A stretch of DNA of 64,000 nt, taken from NCBI GenBank assembly GCA_900318145.1, contig ONJM01000001.1:331456-395455 (forward strand), written 5' to 3'. Under the pieces are notes generated by a model. The model did not search any database, had not been told where the DNA came from, and was given only the letters and a program-made list of their open reading frames with translations. The position numbers and the translations under genes are program-made. Within the stretch, counting starts at the first letter, position 1. Each line of letters opens with the position of its first letter. Source of the stretch: an uncultured Eubacteriales bacterium. GTDB lineage: Bacteria > Bacillota > Clostridia > Christensenellales > Aristaeellaceae. This document shows positions 1-9,690 of the stretch, piece after piece.

Positions 1-1
1 T

Positions 2-205
2 GCCGCCGCGCCTGAAGCTGCCGCTCCGGCCGCTGTTCCGGCACCGGCCGCAAAGGCGCTTCCCGCCGCTCCCGGAGCTGCCGGCGAAGTGAAGATCTAC
101 GACACGGATCCCAGAGACGCAGCCATGATTATGGCTATTGTGGCGGACAAGCTGCAGAAACCCCTGAACGAGCTTCGGTTCGTATCCATCAAGGAGGTCA
201 AGTAA
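2..205 (+). CDS. C-terminal end of an OadG-like (gamma/delta) subunit of a sodium-pump decarboxylase, truncated by the window edge
   Basis: The reading frame is open from base 2 to a TAA at 203-205, giving about 67 residues. It has an Ala/Pro-rich linker, then a short domain with the motif IYDTDPRDAAMIMAIVADK ending in RFVSIKEVK. This matches the C-terminal tail of small OadG/MmdD-type subunits, which anchor the decarboxylase complex to its membrane pump. The N-terminal membrane helix expected for the family lies outside the window. The next gene, a biotin carrier, starts two bases after the stop, and its ribosome-binding site (191-197) lies inside this gene, so the two are translationally coupled. 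The family assignment rests on a short tail plus context. Confidence 0.7.
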   Translation, partial: AAAPEAAAPAAVPAPAAKALPAAPGAAGEVKIYDTDPRDAAMIMAIVADKLQKPLNELRFVSIKEVK

Positions 206-206
206 G

Positions 207-605
207 ATGAAGTACAAAGTAACCCTGAAGGGAAAAACATACGAGGTTGAAGTAAATCAGGGAGAAGCCATGCTGCTGGATGAATACGAAGCGTATGCTC
301 CCGCTCCTGCCGCTGCGCCCGCTCCTGCGGCACCCGCTGCCGCCGCGCCCGCTGCCCCGGCTGCCGCTCCGGCGCCTGCTGCCGCCGTTGCGGGCGAGCA
401 GGTGGTATCCCCGATGCCCGGCACGATCGTCAAGGTGAACGTCAAGGCCGGCCAGGCTGTCAAGGGCGGAGAAGTACTCGCAGTCCTGGAAGCCATGAAG
501 ATGGAGAACGAAATTATGGCGCCCCATGACGCAACCGTAGTGCAGGTGATTGCGGAAGTCGGCATGAAGGTGGATACCGGAACGCCGATCATCGTACTCG
601 GATAA
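207..605 (+). CDS. Biotin carboxyl carrier subunit of a sodium-translocating decarboxylase
   Basis: This 132-residue protein carries biotin between the carboxyltransferase and the membrane pump. The C-terminal biotinyl domain has the EAMKMENEI motif; the biotinylated lysine is residue 98. A flexible Ala/Pro linker covers roughly residues 31-62, and a short N-terminal segment (MKYKVTLKGKTYEVEV) is typical of the GcdC/MmdC type. The start is set by an AAGGAGG at 191-197. The beta-subunit gene follows after 16 bases. Whether the complex acts on methylmalonyl-CoA, glutaconyl-CoA or oxaloacetate cannot be decided, because the carboxyltransferase alpha subunit lies outside the window. Confidence 0.93.
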   Translation: MKYKVTLKGKTYEVEVNQGEAMLLDEYEAYAPAPAAAPAPAAPAAAAPAAPAAAPAPAAAVAGEQVVSPMPGTIVKVNVKAGQAVKGGEVLAVLEAMKMENEIMAPHDATVVQVIAEVGMKVDTGTPIIVLG

Positions 606-621
606 GGGAGGAAGACAGAAG

Positions 622-1851
622 ATGCTTGATTCCCTTTGGCAACTGGTTTCAGAGTCCGGGTTTGCCGGATTCTTCAGCAACCCGGACGGATGGCGCAACC
701 TTGTGATGATCGCCGTCGCGTGTGTGCTGCTGTATCTGGGTATCAAAAAACAGTACGAGCCGCTGCTGATGGTCGGCATTGCGGTGGGCTGCCTGCTGGC
801 GAATGTCAGCTCCGTATTTATGACAGCGGACGGGAGCCTGCCGGACGCGCTGTATCATCAGAGCCTGTGGGACGATTTCCTGAACAGTGCCTCGCCCTAT
901 TACCATGATTACGGTCACATTCTGGCCACCGGCGGTCTGATCGATATCCTATATATCGGTGTCAAGGCCGGTATCTATCCCTGCCTGATTTTCATGGGTA
1001 TCGGCGCGATGACCGACTTCGGTCCGCTGATCTCCAACCCGAAGAGCCTGCTGCTGGGCGCTGCGGCCCAGTTCGGCGTATTCTTCGCTTTCTTCGGAGC
1101 GAACCTGCTGGGCTTCGACGCGCAGCAGTCTGCTTCCATCGGCATCATCGGCGGCGCGGATGGCCCCACGGCCATCCTGACCACCACGAAACTGGCACCG
1201 GAACTGCTTGGACCGATCGCCGTGGCTGCCTACAGCTACATGGCCCTGATTCCGATGATCCAGCCGCCGATCATGAAGGCCCTGACCACCGAAAAAGAAC
1301 GCTCCGTGAAGATGGAGCAGCTGCGTGAAGTGAGCAAGACCGAAAAGATCCTGTTCCCGATCGTGGTAACGATTTTCGTTGTCCTGCTGCTGCCCTCCAC
1401 CGCGCCCCTGATCGGATGCCTGATGTTCGGCAACCTGCTGAAGGAAACCGGCGTAACGGAGCGTCTGAGCGATGTTGCGCAGAATGCCCTGATGAATATC
1501 GTTACCCTGTTCCTGGGCATCAGCGTCGGCGCGACGATGGTGGGATCCCGCTTCCTGCAGTTTGACACGATCAAGATCGTCGTCCTCGGACTGATTGCTT
1601 TCGCCTTCAGCACCATCGGCGGCCTGCTGGTCGGAAAACTGATGTACAAGCTGAGCGGCGGAAAGATCAATCCGCTGATCGGTTCCGCCGGCGTGTCCGC
1701 GGTGCCGATGGCAGCCCGCGTATCACAGCGTGAAGGCCAGAAGGCCAATCCTTCCAACTTCCTGCTGATGCACGCTATGGGCCCGAACGTGGCCGGTGTT
1801 ATCGGATCCGCGATTGCAGCCGGGTTCCTGATCAAGATGTTCGGCGGCTGA
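622..1851 (+). CDS. Sodium ion-translocating decarboxylase, beta subunit (membrane pump)
   Basis: This 409-residue integral membrane protein belongs to the OadB/MmdB/GcdB family. It decarboxylates carboxybiotin and exports sodium ions. It has many hydrophobic segments and the family hallmark GIIGGADGPTAI near residue 175, followed by a second conserved block near the C-terminus (NPLIGSAGVSAVPMAARV). Its length is normal for the family. The ribosome-binding site GGGAGGA is about 10 bases upstream of the ATG. It is the last gene of the operon; a strong hairpin terminator follows. In anaerobes the complex converts decarboxylation energy into a sodium gradient. Confidence 0.95.
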   Translation: MLDSLWQLVSESGFAGFFSNPDGWRNLVMIAVACVLLYLGIKKQYEPLLMVGIAVGCLLANVSSVFMTADGSLPDALYHQSLWDDFLNSASPYYHDYGHILATGGLIDILYIGVKAGIYPCLIFMGIGAMTDFGPLISNPKSLLLGAAAQFGVFFAFFGANLLGFDAQQSASIGIIGGADGPTAILTTTKLAPELLGPIAVAAYSYMALIPMIQPPIMKALTTEKERSVKMEQLREVSKTEKILFPIVVTIFVVLLLPSTAPLIGCLMFGNLLKETGVTERLSDVAQNALMNIVTLFLGISVGATMVGSRFLQFDTIKIVVLGLIAFAFSTIGGLLVGKLMYKLSGGKINPLIGSAGVSAVPMAARVSQREGQKANPSNFLLMHAMGPNVAGVIGSAIAAGFLIKMFGG

Positions 1852-1908
1852 CGCTGCCGGCAGGAATAAGCCTTCCGAAGAAGCAGGACGGTTTCCTGAA
1901 ATATGATG

Positions 1909-1942
1909 ATCTTCCTCCCGTTTGCGGGAGGAAGATTTTTTT
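1909..1942 (+). terminator. Rho-independent terminator of the decarboxylase operon
   Basis: A perfect 12-bp stem (1909-1920 with 1925-1936) with a TTTG loop is followed by a run of seven T. It separates the decarboxylase operon from the heat-shock operon. Confidence 0.93.
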
Positions 1943-1974
1943 GACTATCTTTGACGAAAAAGGCGGGAAAAGGC

Positions 1975-2003
1975 TTGACAAAGTGCAGGGGCAGTGATAG
2001 AGT
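1975..2003 (+). promoter_or_regulatory. SigmaA-type promoter of the hrcA operon
   Basis: A perfect -35 TTGACA (1975-1980) is followed after 17 bases by TAGAGT (1998-2003), a 4/6 match to the -10 consensus. It lies just upstream of the CIRCE operator, as in other Firmicutes dnaK operons. Confidence 0.75.
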
Positions 2004-2012
2004 ATGCATGGG

Positions 2013-2039
2013 TTAGCACTCAGGGCATGTGAGTGCTAA
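2013..2039 (+). promoter_or_regulatory. CIRCE operator (HrcA binding site)
   Basis: A perfect inverted repeat: TTAGCACTC (2013-2021), nine-base spacer, GAGTGCTAA (2031-2039). This is exactly the CIRCE consensus bound by HrcA. It overlaps the expected transcription start and lies 24 bases before the hrcA ATG. HrcA, kept folded by the GroE chaperonin, represses the operon in the absence of stress. Confidence 0.98.
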
Positions 2040-2062
2040 CAACACAGAAAGGAGGAAGGTTT

Positions 2063-3094
2063 ATGGATATGGATGAACGGAAACTGCGGATCCTGCAGGC
2101 TATCATTGACGACTATATCCTGACCGGCGTTCCCGTCGGCAGCCGTACCATCAGCAAGAAGTACGACATGGGCCTGTCCTCCGCCACCATCCGGAATGAA
2201 ATGAGTGACCTGGAGGAGCTTGGCTTTCTCGACCAGCCGCATGTTTCCGCCGGCCGGATTCCTTCCGCGAAAGCGTACCGCCTGTATGTGGATACCCTGC
2301 TGAAGACGGGGAAGATCCAGGATGATTCCGCGGCCAGTATGAGCCGGCTGTTTACCGGGCGGGCACGCCAGATGGAAGACGTGATCGACCATGCAGCCCA
2401 GGTGATTTCCAGCCTGACACATTATACGGCTGTGGTGCTTTCCCCCAAGGGTGAACAGCCAAGGATCCAGACGGTGCAGCTGGTGCCCGTTTCCGCGGAA
2501 ACAGCGCTTGTGGTCATTGTGACGGACCAGGGCATCGTACGGGACAGCGTGATCCGGATCGGTTCACAGATGGACGGGGATACGCTTTACGCAATTTCCC
2601 GGACACTGACAGAGGAACTCCGGGGCGCTACGCTGCCGGAAGCCTGCGAGCGGATGCCCGGGATTTCTGACCGGATCAGCGGGAACGACAGGGTGCTGCA
2701 GGAACTGTACGGTTTCCTGTCGGAAGGGCAGCGTACACCGCGAAGAGCACACATGGCTGTCGGAGGAACCAGCAATATGCTGGCCTATCCCGAATACAGT
2801 GATGTGGACAAGGCCCGGAATTTCCTCAGCCTGATGGAAACGCGGGATAAACTGGCGGACATCATCCGCGGAAACGGGGGAATGTCCTTTACGGTGCGGA
2901 TCGGCCCGGAAACCGGCGTGCCGGAGATGACTGACTGCTCCATCGTAACGGCCGCATACTCCACAAAGGGCGGACAGCAGGGGACGATCGGTGTTATCGG
3001 ACCTACGCGAATGCAGTATTCCAGGGTGCTGTCGATCCTGAACATCATCGGAAGGCAGCTGACGGATATGTTTAGCGGGGAAGAGAACGATTAG
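2063..3094 (+). CDS. hrcA: Heat-inducible transcription repressor HrcA
   Basis: This is a 343-residue repressor of class I heat-shock genes. The N-terminal winged helix (about residues 1-75) includes YDMGLSSATIRNEMSDLEE and LDQPHVSAGRIPSAKAYR, both HrcA hallmarks. A GAF-like dimerisation region follows, and the C-terminus has GTIGVIGPTRMQYSRVLS. The ATG at 2063 is chosen because AAAGGAGG lies 9 bases upstream; an earlier GTG at 2033 falls inside the CIRCE operator. It is the first gene of hrcA-grpE-dnaK-dnaJ and is autoregulated through CIRCE. Confidence 0.97.
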   Translation: MDMDERKLRILQAIIDDYILTGVPVGSRTISKKYDMGLSSATIRNEMSDLEELGFLDQPHVSAGRIPSAKAYRLYVDTLLKTGKIQDDSAASMSRLFTGRARQMEDVIDHAAQVISSLTHYTAVVLSPKGEQPRIQTVQLVPVSAETALVVIVTDQGIVRDSVIRIGSQMDGDTLYAISRTLTEELRGATLPEACERMPGISDRISGNDRVLQELYGFLSEGQRTPRRAHMAVGGTSNMLAYPEYSDVDKARNFLSLMETRDKLADIIRGNGGMSFTVRIGPETGVPEMTDCSIVTAAYSTKGGQQGTIGVIGPTRMQYSRVLSILNIIGRQLTDMFSGEEND

Positions 3095-3184
3095 CGACTG
3101 AAACGATCCTCTGCCGCACTGGAATGGCACAGGGTTTCCGGCTGAAAAGCCATGGTGATAAGTAACGACAGAAAGGCATGGAAG

Positions 3185-3799
3185 ATGAGCAAGGAAAAGA
3201 AGAACCGTCCGGAGAGGGAAGAAAAGACGGCCGCGGAAGCCGCGGAAGACGCTTTAAAGGAAGCGCTGGAGGCGGAAGCCGAAGAGGAAGCGGCAACGGA
3301 AGAAGCCCCTGAAACGGAAGCCGGCACCGCGGAAAAGGAGAATCCGCTGTCGAAGCAGCTCGAGGAAGCCAACGCGAAGACCGCGGAATATCTGGCGATG
3401 GCCCAGCGCGTACAGGCGGACTTTGAAAATTACCGAAAGCGGAACGAATCGGTACGGGCGGATGCCTTCGGCGAAGGACGCAGGGACGTGGCGGCTGTGA
3501 TGCTTCCGGTGCTGGACAATCTGGAACGGGCGGTGGAAGCCGCAGCCGGATGCGAAAACGAAGCGCTGAAGAACGGCGTGGAGCTTGTGCTGAAGCAGAT
3601 GACGGAGATCTATCAGAAACTGGATGTTACCGCCATCGACCGCAAAGGGGAAAAATTCGACCCGAACCTGGAGAACGCCGTTCTGCAGGGAACGGAGGAC
3701 GAAGGAGAGCCCGGGACCGTATGCCAGGTGCTGCAGAAAGGGTACCGCATGGGGGACAGGGTGCTGCGGCACGCTATGGTTAAGGTTGTTCCGGAATAA
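3185..3799 (+). CDS. grpE: Nucleotide exchange factor GrpE
   Basis: This 204-residue cytoplasmic protein is the ADP/ATP exchange factor for DnaK. It has a long acidic, Ala/Glu-rich N-terminus, then a coiled-coil region (QLEEANAKTAEYLAMAQRVQADFENYRKR) and a C-terminal beta domain ending with GYRMGDRVLRHAMVKV, which is diagnostic. The ATG at 3185 (MSKEKK) is preferred over an upstream in-frame ATG at 3152, which lacks a ribosome-binding site. Between this gene and dnaK lie about 135 bases with possible hairpins. Confidence 0.97.
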   Translation: MSKEKKNRPEREEKTAAEAAEDALKEALEAEAEEEAATEEAPETEAGTAEKENPLSKQLEEANAKTAEYLAMAQRVQADFENYRKRNESVRADAFGEGRRDVAAVMLPVLDNLERAVEAAAGCENEALKNGVELVLKQMTEIYQKLDVTAIDRKGEKFDPNLENAVLQGTEDEGEPGTVCQVLQKGYRMGDRVLRHAMVKVVPE

Positions 3800-3826
3800 T
3801 ATTCCGTAACATATAAAAAAAGGTTT

Positions 3827-3866
3827 CGCGCCTGCGGGCGCGGCCGGGGTTTTCCGAATCCCCCGG
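3827..3866 (+). other. Two hairpins in the grpE-dnaK spacer
   Basis: A GC-rich hairpin (3827-3832 with 3837-3842) is followed by a second (3844-3849 with 3861-3866). No T-run follows, so termination is unlikely. They could be mRNA processing or stability elements that raise dnaK expression relative to hrcA and grpE; this is inference. Confidence 0.35.
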
Positions 3867-3919
3867 ACCTGAAAGGTTTTACCGGTTCGGAACAAAAAGC
3901 GTATTACAGGAACAGATAA

Positions 3920-5761
<1,842 letters not shown>

Positions 5762-5782
5762 ACAGAAAGCAAAGGCCCGGAT

Positions 5783-5813
5783 GCAAGCCCGTTCCAATCG
5801 GGGACGGGCTTGC
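5783..5813 (+). other. Intercistronic hairpin directly before dnaJ
   Basis: A 10-bp perfect stem (5783-5792 with 5804-5813) ends a few bases before the dnaJ ribosome-binding site (AGGAGG at 5819-5824). No T-run follows. It is probably a stability or attenuation element lowering dnaJ relative to dnaK. Confidence 0.5.
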
Positions 5814-5835
5814 TTTCAGGAGGAAGTGATACAGC

Positions 5836-6960
5836 ATGGCAGCAAAACGCGACTATTACGAGGTGCTCGGTGTCAGCAAGAACGCAACGGACGACGAAAT
5901 CAAGCGTGCCTATCGAAAGAAAGCAAAGGAATGTCATCCGGACCTTCATCCGGATGACAAGGGAGCTGTGGAGCGCTTCAAGGAACTGAATGAAGCCAAC
6001 GAGGTGCTGTCTGACCCGGATAAACGGGCCCGGTACGACCAGTTCGGATTTGAAGATCCAATGGCCGGCATGGGCGGCGGCGCCGGCAATCCCTTCGGCG
6101 GGTTTGATTTCGGCGGCATGGGTGATATTTTCGACCAGCTGTTCAACGGCGGCATGGGAGGAAGGACAACCCGGAGCCAGGGCCCTGTACAGGGAAACGA
6201 TCTGCGCTACGAGCTGCGGATCACCTTTGAGGAAGCCGCCAAGGGCTGTGAAAAGAGCTTTGAGATTTACCGGAACGAGCTGTGCGACACCTGCAAAGGT
6301 ACCGGCGCAAAACCCGGCACCTCGCCGGTAACATGTCCGAACTGCAACGGTGCTGGGCAGATCCGGCAAAGCGGCGGATGGATGACCACCGTGCGCACCT
6401 GTCCGGCCTGCGGAGGCGCCGGGAAAGTGATCCGCGACAAATGTACTGCCTGCGGCGGTACCGGAAGGACCAGGAAAAAAAGGACCGTAACTGTAAAGGT
6501 GCCTGCAGGTATTGACAACGGGCAGACCATTATCATGAACGGCCAGGGAGAACCCGGCATGCGGGGAGGCCCCAGCGGAGATCTGTATATTGTGGTAGGG
6601 GTGAAGCCGCACAAGCTTTTCAGGCGGGACGGATATAATCTGATGCTGGATTTTCCGGTAAGCTTCGTGACCGCGGCGCTGGGAGGAGACGTGGAAGTAC
6701 CCACCCTCAGCGGACCGATCAAATACAGGATTCCGGAAGGGACACAGCCCGGTACGGAGTTCCGTATCAAGGGCGCAGGCATACAGATGCTGCGCAGCAC
6801 AGGAAAAGGTGACCTGATACTGAAGGTTAAGGTGGAAATTCCCAAACGGCTGAACAATAAACAAAAGGATCTGCTTCGCCAGTTTGACGAGACGACGACA
6901 GATAAGGAATACGACGGACGGAAGAGCTTTATGGACCGGGTAAAGGAACTCTTCCAGTGA
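5836..6960 (+). CDS. dnaJ: Co-chaperone DnaJ (Hsp40)
   Basis: This is a 374-residue type I Hsp40. The J domain (residues 1-70) carries the catalytic HPD at 34-36, which stimulates the DnaK ATPase. A Gly/Phe/Met-rich region spans about 72-115. Four zinc-binding CxxCxGxG repeats follow (CDTCKGTG, CPNCNGAG, CPACGGAG, CTACGGTG), then the C-terminal substrate-binding domains. AGGAGG lies about 12 bases upstream of the ATG. It is the last gene of the heat-shock operon and is followed by a perfect hairpin. Confidence 0.99.
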   Translation: MAAKRDYYEVLGVSKNATDDEIKRAYRKKAKECHPDLHPDDKGAVERFKELNEANEVLSDPDKRARYDQFGFEDPMAGMGGGAGNPFGGFDFGGMGDIFDQLFNGGMGGRTTRSQGPVQGNDLRYELRITFEEAAKGCEKSFEIYRNELCDTCKGTGAKPGTSPVTCPNCNGAGQIRQSGGWMTTVRTCPACGGAGKVIRDKCTACGGTGRTRKKRTVTVKVPAGIDNGQTIIMNGQGEPGMRGGPSGDLYIVVGVKPHKLFRRDGYNLMLDFPVSFVTAALGGDVEVPTLSGPIKYRIPEGTQPGTEFRIKGAGIQMLRSTGKGDLILKVKVEIPKRLNNKQKDLLRQFDETTTDKEYDGRKSFMDRVKELFQ

Positions 6961-6967
6961 TCCCTGA

Positions 6968-7000
6968 TGAAAACAGGAGGCATTGTGTCTCCTGTTTTCA
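6968..7000 (+). terminator. Hairpin, probable terminator after dnaJ
   Basis: A perfect 12-bp stem (6968-6979 with 6989-7000) with a 9-base loop lies 8 bases after the dnaJ stop. The 3' arm contains TTTT but no longer T-run follows, so termination may be partial. Confidence 0.65.
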
Positions 7001-7036
7001 CGGTATCTTCAGAACACTGTATACGGGAAAGGGATT

Positions 7037-7561
7037 ATGGCGGGAGAAACAGTTACGGAACGGCGCGGAATGCAGCGGACGTGGGTCAGGGTTTTGCTGA
7101 CCGCACTGACGGTCACAGTGATGACACTGATCTTTTTCTTCTCCACTGAACCGGCTGAGCAGTCAGACCGGACAAGCGGGAGAATCGCCATGCTGGTGAT
7201 TCATGCGGTGTACCCGGAGTATGACAGATATCCGGAAAAAGAACAGCAGAAAGTGTATGATGATATCCAGTTCCTGGTGCGAAAGGCAGCGCACTTTACA
7301 GAGTACCTGGTCCTCGGCATCATGATCCGGCTTTGCATCGAAAGCTGGTTCGGAAAAAAGCGGTTTCTGAATACAACGGGCTGGGTATACGGCACATTGT
7401 ACGCATGTACGGATGAACTTCATCAGCTGCTGACGGACGGACGAAGCGGCCAGTGGCAGGATGTGCTGCTGGACAGCTGCGGGGTGCTGGCCGGTATCCT
7501 GATCACGGCGCTGATCCGCAGAAGGCGGGAAAGAAAGGCTGGTAAAAGTCAATGCCCATGA
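7037..7561 (+). CDS. VanZ-like family membrane protein
   Basis: This 174-residue protein has the VanZ-family core: RKAAHFTEYLVLG in one helix region and, near the C-terminus, DELHQLLTDGRSGQWQDVLLD. There are about four hydrophobic segments (residues 17-33, 85-100, 108-125, 148-162). VanZ homologues are common in Firmicutes and mostly of unknown role; only a few affect glycopeptide susceptibility, so no resistance function is claimed. The ATG at 7037 is chosen because AAAGGG lies just upstream; an earlier in-frame ATG at 6983 lies inside the dnaJ terminator hairpin. It overlaps the start of trmL. Confidence 0.85.
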   Translation: MAGETVTERRGMQRTWVRVLLTALTVTVMTLIFFFSTEPAEQSDRTSGRIAMLVIHAVYPEYDRYPEKEQQKVYDDIQFLVRKAAHFTEYLVLGIMIRLCIESWFGKKRFLNTTGWVYGTLYACTDELHQLLTDGRSGQWQDVLLDSCGVLAGILITALIRRRRERKAGKSQCP

Positions 7562-8073
7562 ATATCGTGCTGGTGCATCCTGAAATACCTCAGAACACCG
7601 GAAATATCGCCCGGACCTGCGCCGCCACGGGAACGGTGCTGCATCTGATTGAACCGCTTGGCTTTTCCCTGGCGGACCGATATCTGAAACGAGCCGGCCT
7701 TGATTACTGGAATCTGATGGAGTATCATGTTTACTGTGATATCGAAGATTTCATGCTGCACCATCCCGGAATCCGGGCCCATTACGCGACGACGAAAGCT
7801 CCCAGGAGTTACCACGAAGCGGAATACCGCGACGGGGATTACCTGTTTTTCGGATGTGAAACCCGAGGACTGCCGGAGAACCTGCTGCAGAAGGTATACG
7901 ACCGGTGTGTCCGGATTCCGATGCGTGAGGAGGCCAGGAGCCTGAACCTCGCAAATTCAGCCGCAATTGTACTTTATGAGGCGCTCCGGCAGAATGGATT
8001 CCCCGGACTCAGCACGAAAGGTTCCCTGACCGGCCGGGATGAAGAAGACGGACCCTGGCTGGATTATATCTGA
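7552..8073 (+). CDS. trmL: tRNA (cytidine(34)/uridine(34)-2'-O)-methyltransferase TrmL
   Basis: This 173-residue SPOUT (SpoU) family enzyme methylates the ribose of the wobble nucleotide in certain tRNAs. Visible motifs are MNIVLVHPEIPQNTGNIART at the N-terminus, FGCETRGLPENLL (motif 2), and IPMREEARSLNLANSAAIVLYE, which forms the deep trefoil knot that binds S-adenosylmethionine. Two starts are possible: ATG 7552, with better spacing from AAAGG at 7534, and ATG 7558, which overlaps the upstream TGA. Either gives a full-length enzyme. It is co-directional and overlapping with the VanZ-like gene. Confidence 0.95.
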   Translation: MPMNIVLVHPEIPQNTGNIARTCAATGTVLHLIEPLGFSLADRYLKRAGLDYWNLMEYHVYCDIEDFMLHHPGIRAHYATTKAPRSYHEAEYRDGDYLFFGCETRGLPENLLQKVYDRCVRIPMREEARSLNLANSAAIVLYEALRQNGFPGLSTKGSLTGRDEEDGPWLDYI

Positions 8074-8086
8074 CGGGAGAAGATCA

Positions 8087-8428
8087 ATGGCTTATTTCCG
8101 CGAAAATGAACCGGATGAGATCCTGCGCCAGCAGGTGCTGAACATCTCTCCGGAGGATGAAAAGAAAGAGAATAACATCTATATTGAATCTGATTATGAT
8201 GACGGGTTTGACGACCCGGAAGAGGAACCCGGGGAGGAACTGTCGGAAGATGAGCGCAGGGGAATCCGTATGCACCGGTTCCGGACAGCTTACGATGTCG
8301 GAAATATTGCCGCGGTGATCGGCGGAGCTCTGCTGATTCTTGTACTGCTGGCACTGCTGATGAGCATGATCGGGTTTGTTCTGAACGACGCGGACAGAAA
8401 CTTTATGCTTTTCCAGACAAGATTTTAG
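8087..8428 (+). CDS. Small acidic single-pass membrane protein, function unknown
   Basis: This 113-residue protein was not recognised. The first 70 residues are very acidic, with runs such as DYDDGFDDPEEEPGEELSED. A single strong membrane helix (LLILVLLALLMSMIGFVL) lies near the C-terminus, suggesting a cytoplasmic acidic domain tethered to the membrane. The ATG at 8087 has GGGAG 7 bases upstream and is 13 bases after trmL; an earlier in-frame ATG at 8039 lies inside trmL. A short GC hairpin with TTTT lies just downstream at about 8436-8453. Confidence 0.7.
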   Translation: MAYFRENEPDEILRQQVLNISPEDEKKENNIYIESDYDDGFDDPEEEPGEELSEDERRGIRMHRFRTAYDVGNIAAVIGGALLILVLLALLMSMIGFVLNDADRNFMLFQTRF

Positions 8429-8502
8429 TATGTAACGGCCGGAAAGGCCTTTTCAGCTGAGGAATAATACCTCGGCAAGTTAGAAAAAAAAGGAAAAGGT
8501 TT

Positions 8503-9690
8503 ATGGATCGGATTTATTTGGACTATGCGGCCACCGCACCGGTACTTCCCGAAGTACTGGATGCGATGATGCCTTTTTTTATCTCCAGATACGGAAATCC
8601 CTCCGGCATTCACGGCACGGGACGGGATGCGCATAAGGCAGTGGAAGAAGCCAGGCGCCGGACTGCCGCGGTACTCGGCGCGGAAAGCAGGGAAATCTGC
8701 TTTACTTCAGGCGGAAGCGAAAGTGACAACCTGGCCATACAGGGAACAGCGTTCGCGCTGCGGGAGAAAGGAAATCACCTGATAACCAGCCGGATCGAGC
8801 ATCATGCGGTGCTGAACACATGCCGGTGGCTGGAAAAACAAGGCTTCCGGGTAACATATCTGCCGGTGGACGCAGACGGAACGGTATCACCTGACGCGGT
8901 GCGGGACGCAATCACACCGGAAACAGTACTCGTAAGCATTATGACCGCGAACAACGAAATAGGTACGGTGGAACCTGTCGGTGAGATCGGCAGAATCTGC
9001 CGGGAAAAGGGTGTGCTGTTTCATACAGACGCGGTACAGGCTGCCGGTATGCTGCCCCTGCGGGCAGACGGAATGAACGCCGATCTGATCAGCCTGAGCG
9101 CACATAAATTCCACGGACCGAAAGGAACGGGAGCGCTGTATATACGCAAAGGCACACGGCTGGACGCGCTGATTCACGGCGGATCCCAGGAACGGGGACT
9201 CCGGGCGGGAACAGAAAATGTACCGGGTATTGTCGGACTTGGAAAAGCGATTGAGATTGCTGAAGCGGAAAGAACCGCCAACGCGGAGAGAATCCGGGAA
9301 CTGCGGGACCTGCTGATCCGGCGGATCCGGGGAGCTGTTCCGGATGTAAAACTGAACGGACACCCTGAAAGAAGACTGCCGAACAACTGCCATTTCTCTT
9401 TTGCGGGCGTCGAAAGTGAAGCGCTGCTGCTGCGCCTGGATCTGGCGGGCATTGCGGCATCCGGCGGGAGTGCATGCACTTCGGGCAGCATGGAACCGAG
9501 CCATGTGCTGAAGGCGACCGGTCTGGAGGAAGAACTGATGAAGGGAAGCATCCGGCTGACACTGGGCCGGGAAACCACGGCGGAAGAAATAGAAAAAACC
9601 GCGCAGGTGCTTCCGGAAATCGTGAAGGATCTCCGGGCAATGCGCGGCCTTCAGGAGAAATCAGACTGCTTTCAGAAGAAAGACAGCTGA
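8503..9690 (+). CDS. Cysteine desulfurase (IscS/NifS family)
   Basis: This 395-residue PLP enzyme converts cysteine to alanine and transfers sulfur as a persulfide for Fe-S clusters or tRNA thiolation. The PLP lysine is K202 in SLSAHKFHGPKG and the catalytic cysteine is C325 in GGSACTSGSMEPSHVL. MDRIYLDYAATAPV is the classical N-terminus. The cysteine loop is of the longer IscS-like (group I) type. No iscU or thiI/mnmA is adjacent in this window, so the acceptor is unknown. The last 30 bases overlap the end of the convergent alpha-galactosidase gene. Confidence 0.95.
   Translation: MDRIYLDYAATAPVLPEVLDAMMPFFISRYGNPSGIHGTGRDAHKAVEEARRRTAAVLGAESREICFTSGGSESDNLAIQGTAFALREKGNHLITSRIEHHAVLNTCRWLEKQGFRVTYLPVDADGTVSPDAVRDAITPETVLVSIMTANNEIGTVEPVGEIGRICREKGVLFHTDAVQAAGMLPLRADGMNADLISLSAHKFHGPKGTGALYIRKGTRLDALIHGGSQERGLRAGTENVPGIVGLGKAIEIAEAERTANAERIRELRDLLIRRIRGAVPDVKLNGHPERRLPNNCHFSFAGVESEALLLRLDLAGIAASGGSACTSGSMEPSHVLKATGLEEELMKGSIRLTLGRETTAEEIEKTAQVLPEIVKDLRAMRGLQEKSDCFQKKDS

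Noticed and set aside
7037-7561. Glycopeptide resistance role for the VanZ-like protein
   Set aside because: VanZ-family proteins are widespread and no vanHAX or other resistance genes are near.
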